This document shows, piece after piece, positions 39,486 through 50,703 of a DNA stretch of 64,000 bases. The stretch is from NCBI GenBank assembly GCA_003254885.1, contig QANT01000952.1, forward strand, positions 62,001 to 126,000, read 5' to 3'. The notes beneath the pieces were generated by a model that did not search any database, was not told the origin of the DNA, and saw nothing but the letters and a program-made list of their open reading frames with translations. Source of the stretch: Purshia tridentata (lineage: Eukaryota > Streptophyta > Magnoliopsida > Rosales > Rosaceae). The translations under genes and the position numbers were made by a program. Position 1 is the first letter of the stretch; the number at the start of each line of letters is the position of its first letter.

Positions 39486-42409
39486 TGATGTTTTGTAAGG
39501 TTGCTCGACTGCTTTGATAAAAATGCAAGGGGGACAGTAAAAGAGAATATACTTTGACAAGAACGTAGAAAACAGAGGATAATATATATAGCACCTGACA
39601 TTGCCGCCAGAGAGACAACGAAGATGACATGCTCGATTTAGCTCTTGCATTGTGCATGGACACTTGGGCTGGGTTTCTGTTGGCAAAGAAACGGAGTCGC
39701 CAAATGCCGAAATGCAAGCCACGCCGTTCGATATAACTATTTTTTTTGAAAATTAACTGTCTGGGATAAAAAATAACTGTTTGCTAATAAAATAACAACG
39801 TTTCCTTTCTATTCTCTTGTTTTCTTTCGAGATTTAGCAATTTTATCTCTTATCTATTTTTATTTCAACTTTCACTCAGAAAAAGAGCTACAAATAAGCA
39901 ATCTAATAAATGAAGATAAAATAGTAAAATAAAACACTGAGCAAGTTTTTTCATATAAAAAATATAAAAATATAAGAGAGAGAGGAAGAGGGCAGGGGAA
40001 TGGTGAGGGAGAGGCTGGCTGGTGGGTGTGGGAGCAAGTGGGGTTGGGATGGGGGGTTTCAATATATTTCTTTTTTTTAACTTATGATAGCATTTTATTA
40101 TATTGCATATAAGAATATAAGTGAATTGGTGTTTTTTTTTTTTTTTGGGTTAAGATAAGTGAAAAGTTCTGGAAAAATGTTTAAAAGAGGTCTAGACAGC
40201 AGCTGTGGTAGGTCAAAATAGCAAAGATTTTTGCATTCACACAACCGTCATACACATCTAATTCAAACGAGATCTTATATATATCGAAATCTTTTATATC
40301 AATCTTAAGGGCGAAAGATAAGGTTGGCTAACTTGAGCGGTAGCTCGTGTAAGCCCAACTTTTAATTATAATTTACCCCTACGAAAGATAAGGTTGGCTA
40401 AATCATTGTTTGTAGGCTTTATTATAATTTACCCCTACGAACTATAAGGTTGATTTCAAGAGGCCCCTCAAAGTACAAAATCTTTCAAGCACGTCCACCA
40501 ACTCTTAGAAATCATGCAACATTATTGATTTTTGATATATCTCAATCCGTAGCTACCATCTTTTAGTGTTGGTGTCAACATTGGCTGATGTTTGATTTGC
40601 CACTAATAATTGTTTTAGTGATATTTTGAGTTTGACTCTAATTCTAGATTTTGTTGTAACATGACTTAGGATGTCACTAGGTACAATCTAAAATGCATCA
40701 AAGGGACTTGAGATGCCCTAAGGCACAACTTGAGAAACTCTTGGGTATTACTTTAATTAGAAGCCGCAAAATATGACTTTTAGATGTCACTAGGTACAAT
40801 TCAAAAGGCACCAAGAGTATAAACCTTTAAAATTCCTCAACATGCTAGATTGTTATCTATATCTTATAAGTTATAATTCAATTCCCTCACTTTAGACTCT
40901 CTTTCTCCAATCGCTCACCTCATTAAAAAAGGGATCAACCTATCATTGTGTTTTTCAGGTAAACTGGCCTATGAAAACCCCTTTTTTTGGGCTTATAAAA
41001 ACCTTTATTTTATTCATCTTCATGTGTATGTGTCCATTTGTATATTGTACTGATTGACAAATTCTAATTTCTTTATCTATGTATATTAACATCTTTGAAG
41101 TGACAATTTATAAGTGGGTAAAAGTTCATAAGTGAAACACAATAAGTTTCTACTGGTTCACTAAAGTACTTTCAAAACTATTATCGATAACAACCTGTGT
41201 AAAGAAAGGTTTATGTTTTAACTTTTAAGTGGTTTTCATTTTGGCAAAGACATTGTGATTGCACAAACCCAACTCAAATTTGAAGGGCTTCAATATGATC
41301 TTTCTATTAAAAGAAAGGTAACTAAAGTTTCCACTTCCAATTATGTTTTAAGCTCATAAACATAGTTTCATGGTTTACGAATTTTTGCTTTCACTCAAAC
41401 CACATTTTTAGAGGATCATATTACGTTATAGTATGTTCTCCCAATCTTATATCTTGATATGCACACCAATAATATTTTTGGTTAATGATCACGGACTCTT
41501 TAATTGCTTAGTTGATTCCTCTAAATCATAATGTCAACACTTTCCTAATAATAATTATTCTAAATGCATTTGGGTAATTGATGTGTTATTTTTGCATTGG
41601 AGCAATGACTCTTAGAGATGGATTATATTGGCCAATCATTTATCACTATGACCCTATTATAATTAGTAATATTATTCTTATCACATTTTTATATCATAAT
41701 TTAGTATTCATAATTTCATACATTAAATATTAAAATAATAAAAAATAAAAACCCAAAATGAGAAAGAAGAACCATGTTTAGTAATATGATGACACATAAT
41801 GTGGTAAGTAAATCAATATTGTATTAGTTGAAAAAAAAAAAAACATTATTGTATTATAAAAGAAGAGAACTATAAAAACCTTGCTTATAAAGAGAGGGAA
41901 TCGCACATTAAATTTCCATAAAATCCCAATAGGTCTACTCTTTGGTCCTTTACTAAGTTTTTAAAGATCAATCAAGGGTTTATTCTTCTTTCCTATTTCT
42001 ATTTCATTTTTCGAATATTACTCCCCCACCCATCCTCACCCTTACCATACCCATCTCTCCCCTTCCGATCAACCAGAGGCGTCACATACCCATCATGACC
42101 ATTACAATGGTGGCCTGTTTTCTCAACAAAAAAAAAAAAACAATGAAAAATCAAGTTTTTGCTTAGGAAAAAGTTAAAGCAATAGGAATATGGGTATTTC
42201 ATATTGAAAGACGTCCAGGGCCCAAATATATCAAGCTTTGACTAGGAACCTAAATTAAAAAGAAAAAAAGGAAAGTAAGGACGACATCTAATTACACATT
42301 TGGTACAAGACTTTTTACAAAAAGAAAAATAAAACTGGAGACTAGAGCCTAATTTACTATCTTTTTTTGTTCTTATCTCAAAACTGAAATTCTCTTTAAA
42401 CTGAAGATG
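39486..42409. other. Intergenic between Sec14 copies 1 and 2
   Basis: 39486-39720 is the leader/promoter of copy 1 and resembles the upstream parts of copies 2 and 3 (GGGTTTCTGTTGGCAAAGA-like sequence). About 40311-40450 has three near copies of a TTTACCCCTACGAAAGATAA-type unit. The dispersed AT-rich repeat recurs at about 41650-41760. No gene seen elsewhere. Confidence 0.5.
40311..40450. repeat. Short direct repeats, about three units
   Basis: GAAAGATAAGGTTGGCTAA occurs at about 40313 and 40383, and a weaker ACTATAAGGTTGATT at about 40440; each of the last two is preceded by ATAATTTACCCCTACGA. The period is about 60-70 bp. Confidence 0.6.
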
Positions 42410-43050
42410 TTACAATTGCAGAAGCATCAGTTGCAACGTACAGAAGGAGCCACAGAGGGCCCTCCTCCATCCACATGTTCTCTCCAAATCACATACAAGT
42501 GAAAACCAAATAAAAGTAAATTCCTTCTGCAGTGGTTCACCCATTATGACTGAGCCAAAACCTGCATTCCATATGAAGTTTCTGGTGAAAGATACTCCTG
42601 CAATGGTTTTACCTTAGTTTTTGGTGCATGATGTTTCCTTCCTTTTTCTTCTTTTTCTGTTTGTTTTGTTTTGTTTTGTTTTTTTGATTCTGTGATGTTT
42701 CCTTCCTTAATAGCTGCATCTATATACATTGATCTTAAAAAATAACCCAGGAGGAGGCTCCCATTTTTGTGAGGAGTCTGCATATTGGGGGGGTGGAAAT
42801 CGGTTGCTACTTTGGAAGGCCCCTTATAACCACAATGCCTGCTGATATAACACCAGTACTTCATCCCTCCTGAGAATTCGAACTGCGCAAACCTGAGCCT
42901 CTAAATCCACCACACTAGATACATTATGCTTACATGGATCACCTCACCAACAGAATAGGCTCTGCAATAACAGTCCAAAACACCAGAAGGTCAAAATAAT
43001 TGCATAGATCTGAAGTACACAAACTTGCACCGGTTAAGCAAATATTAGGT
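42410..43050 (-). mobile_element. Degenerate LINE RNase H-like remnant, copy 2
   Basis: Matches the regions downstream of Sec14 copies 1 and 3: AAGCATCAGTTGCAA and ACATACAAGTGAAAACC near 42420-42510, AACCCAGGAGGAGGCTCCCA near 42745, and GCCTGCTGATATAACACCAG near 42837. It is more decayed than the others, with a deletion replacing the FADFLAQ-to-IWNDRN stretch. Confidence 0.5.
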
Positions 43051-43052
43051 AT

Positions 43053-43854
43053 TTAGTCACATACAAACTTCTTTTCCTGATTAGCATTGACTAGAAGCTC
43101 CTCCTGTTTAAGACGGGCTTCCTCGAGTGCCTGCAAAAATGAAACAAAGAGAAAATGTCTAGACTTTCCCTTTTTTGGTTTTGATTTTGTATGCAAACTT
43201 CACTAACAGAATTCAAGAATATCAAAATGCTTACCCTCTTGGTTTCTGTCAGCTCTTTTTCCAAAGCATTGACGCGTTCGTGAGCAGCCTTCAGCCTTTC
43301 CTCTTTCTCAGCACCAGCCTTGAGAACCATTGGCACAAAAAGATAATTTACATGATTATATTTAGTTTTCTTAGATTCAGACCTCTCTTTTCTTTATTTA
43401 CTTTTTCATATGCAAACTTTATATGACAGAATTCAAAAAAATCAAGATGTATGATTACCTGCTTGGTTTTGGACAGCTGTTGTTCCAAGGCATTGACTCG
43501 GTTGAGCACAGAATTCAGCTCTTTCTCAGTTGCCCCGCCAAGCATTGGCTCAGCATGGGCATTCTGATAGGCCATAGGAGTTGAAAGCTGCAAAAGATGA
43601 AGCAAATGAGCACATTAAATGATAAAAGGCCCATCAAGTGCCGGATTCAAATTCTTTCTTAATGGAGGTGAAGTTATACTATTATAAGACAGAAGTTTTG
43701 ACAAAGAGAGAGGTAGACAGTTAAGTGTTAACTAATTATAAATATCGGAATGAGAATAAAAAATATAGTAGTTGTAAGAATTAAGTTAAGAAACGAGCTG
43801 ACCAGTGATTTCAGAAAGGGGTTGTAAATCTGAATTTTAATCTCTAAGGGTAAN

Positions 43855-43893
<39 letters not shown>

Positions 43894-46800
43894 ATTTGCA
43901 AATAGCCACCCCCTTATGAGTTGCAAGACTTATAGTATGATGCTAAAAGGCAAAAGTAGCAAAGACACCAAAGGTCATGTTTCAGCCTGCCGAACTTACG
44001 TCTTCATGCAGAGGAGAGAGATGCTCCCCTGAATAATGCATTTCAGCCTCTAAAAATGTTTCTGAGCAGATAGAATCGGATCTCTTCATGTAGTAGCATA
44101 TCAAAAGAAAATAGCAATAAAATAGAAATGAGGCAAATGATCAATTGTAAAAACTGAGACAAGACAGTTTGAAGAGAGGCCATAAATACACAAAAATGGA
44201 AAGGCAAACTTGAGCCAAGGTCTGAGTACGTTTGGGCAAGGCTTCTCATCTTCAGAGATTATCTGCTCCTTCTCCTCTTCAGAGATTATGTTCACCTTCT
44301 CCTCTTCAGTGACCTTGTTCTCCTTCTCCTCTTCAGAGATTATCTTAGTCTCCTCCATACCACCTGGCGAAGTTGTACTTGTGCATTTGGCCTCACGATA
44401 ATTCTGAACCATCTGGCTCATCAACATAACAGAATTTTATCATCTTTTGTTCACATAAGACTATGAATTAGGATAGATTTAAAATATTACAATCAAAGAA
44501 AAATGAGTTCATAAGGTTAGTTTGTGTACCACTATTCTCAAAACTTAACTTGTTAGGTTGTGGACCAACAATTATTTTATATTCCTTTGACATGTAGGCC
44601 TATCTTCACTAGAGCCCTATATGTGGAATTCAACTTAACATAGGGATTCGAATTTAGGATCTCCTGCTCTGGTACCAGGATAAAACTTAAAAGCTTGTTG
44701 GTTTAACAATTTTTCCAAAAGCTTAGGCTGTTAGGTTGTGGGAGAAGAATTAGTTCTTCATATTCTAAAAGTAATAAATCACCTTTATTATTTCTGGATC
44801 ATTCCATGGGCCTTTATCAGAAAGCATGCAGCCACCCTTATCGGCACAAGTACAAGTACCACCCAAGAACTGTGGCAGTTCACTGCAGGTTCATTAGAAG
44901 TACAACGTGGTATGAAGGAACCTTAATTATCTTAGATTGTACTGAATACAGACTAAAAGACGTACAGCAACATGAAGAATGGATTGAAGGAAATATATTT
45001 TTCTTAGAAGGATACTTACCTTGCTTCAATTATTTCAAGCAACTTGCTCTGGTATTGGGATCCCAGAACCTGATGCAAGATCATCAACTCCTTTAGCACC
45101 ATTACTAAATCAAAATTTCAAATTAGCACTATTTTATGGTACACAAAAGATAAAAAAGCTCACATTGATTTTTGCAGTGGTCTTGGGATCAAGGAAAGAT
45201 TTGACAGTGTTCCATAAGAGCCTAAATCCAGAACCAGCATTGATGATGAACATACGGTTCAGGGTCTACGGTAAACAAAACATTCAATCAGCGTTGTAAA
45301 TTACAAAAACTACCTTTCATGCTAGGGAAGCAAACCAAGGAGCTTGTTACATGCAAACTTGAAATGATGCAGCTTTTTACAGGATACCTCAGGATAATTG
45401 TCACCATCAACCTTCTGAAGGCGCTGGATAAGTTCCCTTGCAGATTTGTTTAAACTTGTAAGCCCCTGCGCATCAATTGTATGAACTAACCATCACCTCT
45501 TTTAAAATTAAAATACATGGAAAAAGTAAAATGAAATTATATCTACAAACATTACAATAAAAAAACCATCATATTTAGCATCCCACTGATTAGCTGCATG
45601 CATTAGCAGATCTCCAAAAGCTAGCTAAAATCTGAACTGAACTAAAATTAGAACATCATATCTACAATATAATTGGGTTATCTTCAATTGGCTTAGATTA
45701 AAAGAAAAAGTTCACCTACCACTCCTTGTACATCCAGAATAGTGGTGCTCTGATCAATGTGCTTCTTTGCAGCAATGGAACATGCAGGGAATTTACACAC
45801 AAAGGTCCTCTCAAACTCTCGTACGTGGTACTTCAGATAGCGGTCCATTGTGGTCACTTGCATCAGCTTGTTGGAATCGACTTGACCAAGTTTCTCAATG
45901 TAGACAGGTCGTCCATCCTTATCAACTCCATGATGCCCTTGCGGATAGTATTTCAACACCTCATCAACTTCCTTGAACTCAAAGTCCTTAATAAAATAAC
46001 CAAAGGAAAAATTTCAGACTCATAGATAGTAGATAGTCAGACTAGATGATCTCCACTATATGACAAGTTCAATAGAAGCATTAAAGAATACCTCCATAAT
46101 AGTGTCGGTACAATATTCTTTCCTCCACTGGATCATGTCAGCCCACATTTGCTTTGTTTTCTCAATGTCAAATTTCCTGGCCCTTAAATATCTGTACCAT
46201 CATACATAAGCATAACAATCTATTCATAATCGGATAATAGCAACTCAGGCATCACTAATTGTTAGTGCCAATAAAAACAGAGAATAATTAACCTTAGCAT
46301 CGTATGAGGATCATCATGTCTTGATGGTAGAAGATCTTCCGCAACAAGTACTTTCCGTAGTTCATACGTTGCCTTTAACTCCTCTGCATCAATGTCATCC
46401 TCAATAGGGAAGTTCATTACCTTACTGTTCCTTCGACCCTTATTGAAGGAATTCGAAATTGCCTTCTTAAAAGACCCAAGCCTTGTTTTCTTCTCATCCT
46501 CAGAGTTTTCATCTGCACGGAAAATGAAACTAAGTTGACTCACAAACACAAGGGTTTTCTTTTCTTTTTCTCCTAGAGTTTGCAAAATGGTCGCAATCCA
46601 CATTGAAAACACGAAAGTGATTTGAATTGGTGGAAACCAAACCAATATTGTCCTGACAAACCAAACAATCAAATCTGAAATCATTTGTTTTTTTGATTGC
46701 TTGGTATTGGAATGCCTATTCGAAATGGATATCTACTTGAAATGGGTATTGAGCCATTTCCATTATCTATTAAAAGAATAATTACATGTATGCTTCAATG

Positions 46801-48143
46801 AGCTGTAATGATCAGAAATCATGTTGTTTTGGTTCTGGTTCCTGACAAGTAGAACTTGCCTAGCTTTATTGAGCTTGAATAATAAGCAAACAAAGTTTTG
46901 ATCTTATTCTGTCAAATATATATTCGGTCGGAAAATATCTGAAGCCATGATCCCCCAACATAGTTGGTGAATCCCAACCTAATAAACTTGGCCTACAAAT
47001 GTAGATCATGGATCATGCATTCATGCCTGCCCTTCCACCTATATTAAGGGTGATTTTCTGTCTAATTCAACACTCCCTCAAAGAGTCATCATCATTGCTC
47101 TGGACATGGATACGTGAATATACTCTAGTAACCACCTTCCGATCTTGAAGGGCCATAGAACGTGAAAGGAAGCCGAACTCAAAGCTTGGAGTGTATGTAG
47201 TTCATACATAGCACTGGTAGGATCGCAATATTCAGTGAATCCAAGAGTGAAACCACACAGGGGATTCCATGGAGCCCGGAAGTAATGTTTCTTTTACTAA
47301 TTTACTTTTGCTCATTAAGACATTTTAGCTCAGGCTTGTACTTTGGTTGATATCATAGTGTAAAAGTGTTAAAACCGCTTTACCTAGTTTGTTTTTCTTT
47401 TACTTTAATGAATAAAGTGAAACCCATTATATGATACGAAAATCTCTGTTCTCCTTTCACGTATTCATGAAAACCCAAATGAGTCATTACCTATAATATT
47501 TGTTTTATGATGTAAATATGTATTTCTATAAACAAAAATAACGTAAATATGCATATGATAGTTTAACTATAAAGTTGAAAACATTTTTGCTTCTTCAAGC
47601 TCTAACTTGAGGGACCTTGCCTGTATATTTTGCCTTTCAAAACAAATTTTAATTTTACAACCCTTAATGGCAGTCATCATTACTCTTGGACTTAGGTACA
47701 TGAATACACAAGGAGGAATTCTATTAGCCACTCATTTGACCTGGACGACCTAATTTAGCGTGCATGGAAGCCTAGCTCGAAGCTTGGAGTGTATGTTGTT
47801 TGCAAGCATACCAGGCCTCATAACATTTAGTCGAATCCATAAAAAATTGCATTCTTCTGCTCTAAGTAAACCCTAAACCTGAAGATGTGTTATATGCACT
47901 ATATAACAAGATGGAAAACTAAGAGCTCCAAATTTATTAATTCAATTTCAGAAGATCATATATATGACCATCAAACTATATATTCATTTCATAAGAATCA
48001 TTAAAACTATATATGGATAGATCTCATATAAATCTAAAAATGAAGATCTTGAAAAAAAATGAGGAAGAATGCATGTAGACACAGATATTGGATTGTCATA
48101 ACATACCTGGTTTAAGCTGTCGGTCAGGATCAGATCCAGACAT
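43053..48143 (-). CDS. SFH: Sec14-like phosphatidylinositol transfer protein, copy 2, with altered tail
   Basis: Exons: 48143-48107, 46512-46293, 46191-46092, 45986-45720, 45465-45388, 45265-45164, 45069-45020, 44882-44783, 44412-44230, 44083-44000, 43587-43459, 43318-43235, 43130-43053. The total is 1512 nt, open throughout, 503 residues. Exons 3-8 have exactly the lengths of copy 1, so the Sec14 fold is kept ([35 protein letters not shown]). The tail differs. Exon 9 carries four 9-residue repeats around IISEEEKEN. The hydrophobic helix present in copies 1 and 3 is missing. Two coiled-coil exons ([15 protein letters not shown] and [15 protein letters not shown]) look like a duplication. It ends in EKKFVCD as in copy 1. 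Intron 1 is about 1.6 kb and repeat-bearing. Without the hydrophobic helix it may be more soluble; that is inference. Confidence 0.88.
44239..44347 (-). repeat. 27-nt coding tandem repeat in Sec14 copy 2 exon 9
   Basis: Four in-frame units of 27 nt encode [27 protein letters not shown] and IISEDEK. Copies 1 and 3 have a single matching unit (ISGDEK, SSEDEK). The repeat adds an acidic, lysine-spaced linker between the Sec14 domain and the coiled coil. Confidence 0.9.
47085..47840. repeat. Pair of diverged direct repeats in intron 1 of Sec14 copy 2
   Basis: About 47085-47270 and 47670-47840 share GTCATCAT..ATTGCTCT/ACTCTTGGA, GGAAGCC..CTC.AAGCTTGGA and GTGTATGT at the same spacing and orientation. 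They lie about 585 bp apart and contain no coding sequence. They could be the two ends of a small old insertion or a local duplication. Confidence 0.5.
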
Positions 48144-50039
48144 AGTGTCACACAAGATTAATATCTTGCGAGGTTGCTTAAGTGATGTGAGACAGCCAAA
48201 GGATAGGAGAGTCAAGTACTTACTATATCACAATTCACAAGGAGCTCAAACTAGAGCTCTCAGGGGATATACCTCTACCTATAATCTTGCACAACAAAAC
48301 AAAAAAAGAGAACAAATCAGAAAACTAAATCATTCAAGATAAAGCCAAGGGCAAAAACAACGGTGTTAATTAGCATGCATTGAAATCAACATGACAATCA
48401 TCAAAAAGAAAAGATAAAGCTTGAACCCATCTCAAACTAGGAAACTAACATAAACCCAAGTCAATTAGGCATAAACTCAATCTGCGTTTTTCATATGGAG
48501 GTTCAACAAGCTGAAGAATTATCATAATCATACATATATAATAGAATGAAATACAGCAAGACGTGGGTATAGAAGAAAATACCTTTTGACAAGAATGTTG
48601 GGGGTTAAGTGGGACTAATAACTTCAGTGATTGAGCACTAGACCCCCACATCCATGGTCAGAGAGTTTCAACTATCGCCCTCCCCCTACCTTCTTGTGAA
48701 TTTAGACTTCTTTGTACCGAAAAAAAAAAAAAGGGAATGTAGAAGGTGGAGAGATAAATCGGAAGGCATATATATCACCCGGATTAATCTCTAGAATTGA
48801 ACGGCCAGAGAGGGAAGACGAGGGTGACATGACGGATATAGAAAAGAAGAGATAGACAAGAATGAGAGATTTTGTTTCGTTGCCAACTTTCCACTGATTG
48901 ACAGGGTCTGCAGTGCATTGCCCACTTTTGGGTTTCTGTTGCTGACAGAGAAGGAGAGTCTGCGAAATCCAAGCCTCTCCGTTCAATAAATAATTCTCTA
49001 ATTTCCCACGCAAATTAACCAACATTTCTCAACTGTATCCGCATATTTCCCCGCAAATTTTACAAGTTCTGAATAATTTGATCAAAAAAATTGCATTTTT
49101 AGACCAGCTAAGGTGGCAGCTAATGCATGCTTATTACACTTCCCGCGACAAACGGTTTAAGGGGGAGAATTAGGCCGAAAGCTGACCGTGCTCACCCCTA
49201 TTATGAACTACATCACTAGCGGAGATAAAGTTTTGAAGAAATTTAAAAATTAAAAAGTAGTTCAAATTTTTATAAGTTAGTGTACAAGTTCTCACATTTT
49301 AAATATTAGATCTTTCTCTCAACAGAACTACTACCTATGTAACGTGCAAGGATGTGGGCTAAATAATTTAGCATGTGACATGTGTATCGTTCAACAACAA
49401 ACATATTAATATGAAATGTTGATTTTTTTTATAGCCTTGGCATGAATGATCATTTACGTTTTTGCAGAATGTATAAAACTGACTATTAATTCAACAAAAT
49501 GCAAATATGAAACATAAACAATCTGAAAATGGTGTTTGATTTATGCATGAGTAGCATCATTTTCAACCTATGTATAAGCTGCTCAAGATATTTCACAACT
49601 AAAAGCAGCATATTTTTCTGATGCTGAAGTTTATATTTCAAAAGCAAAAGATCATTTTCTCCAACAATAAGGTCGTTGCAGAAAACAGTCAGCAATCAGA
49701 AACACAAAAAGCAATGCCAAAAATCAAAATTTTGACATTAATAATAAAACAGGTGATAGAACACAAATTAGCTGATTATCATTGATTATTATTTGATAAA
49801 ATGATACCACCTGCTAACCAGAATTATTAAAATACGAATCGGATTAATATTCAAATGAATAATGCAATTTTGACACAACAAGATTGTTTAATTGACCTGT
49901 ATAAGAAATAGTCTAATTTGTTGTCTCCTTTCTTTTCCATTTCCTATTTGCAATTGTTTAATTGGAACAACAAATTAACACAAATAACGCAATTTCAAAA
50001 CCTAGCTAATTCATGGACCACTTTGTTACATGTTATAGG
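48144..50039. other. Leader of Sec14 copy 2 and intergenic sequence
   Basis: A non-coding first exon is likely. On the minus strand an ATTCTTGTCAAAAG|GTATTTTC donor (about 48590) precedes the ATG exon, and a matching sequence is seen upstream of copies 1 and 3. The promoter-proximal part (48880-48990) resembles that of the other copies (GGGTTTCTGTTGCTGACAGA). 49000-50039 is AT-rich with no gene seen. Confidence 0.45.
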
Positions 50040-50700
50040 TTCAAACTGAATCGACATTGCTCTAACTTCATTGCTGAAGCCTTCACCAAATGAACTAAAT
50101 CCCCTCTTCTGCATTCAGCATGTGGAACACATGTTGGGCTTCAGATTCAACTATAACTGAGTCAAAAACTGCATCTTTTGCAAATTGCGTTCCTTCCAAA
50201 AGCTCTTACCATGGTTTTTGGTAAGACGTACCCCAGCGATGGCTTTGCCACAGCTGCCAACACCTCTAATAATCATTCCATTCCTTGGTGCATGCTCCCT
50301 TCCTCAGTGCTCGTAGTTCCACAGCTTTTGGAGGAGTCTGCATATTTGGATGGTGATTTTTGGCTGCTACATTGCAACTACTCATATTACAACAATGTCT
50401 GCTGATATAACACCAGTTCACTTCTTGAAGCTTTCCAATGCAACGTAGAATTTCTGTCATTCCAAATAGTCCAATATAGGCAAACATTTCCACTTCATCT
50501 GTCCCGAGAGCCATGCAAACCTGAGCCAGAAAATCCGCAAAGCTGTCCCCTTCCAGTCACCAGGCCACACAAGAAAAATGCTTCCATGGATCACCTCACC
50601 AAGAGAAGGGGTTCTGCAATTACACACCGAAAAACTAGAAGGTGAAACACTTATATAGATCTGAATACACATAACTTGAACTGGTTAAGCAATTAATAGG
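50040..50700 (-). mobile_element. Degenerate LINE RNase H-like remnant, copy 3
   Basis: Minus-strand frames around 50290-50560 give SFADFLAQVCMALG and, after a frame change, IWNDRNSTLHWKASRSELVL and YQQTLL. This matches copy 1 (34950-35640) and shows the same position relative to its Sec14 gene. Confidence 0.6.
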
Positions 50701-50703
50701 TAT

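Noticed and set aside
47085-47840. Direct repeats in Sec14 copy 2 intron 1, considered as ends of a small terminal-repeat retroelement
   Set aside because: No clear terminal dinucleotides, primer-binding site or purine tract can be seen and the repeats are poorly matched; left as unclassified repeats.
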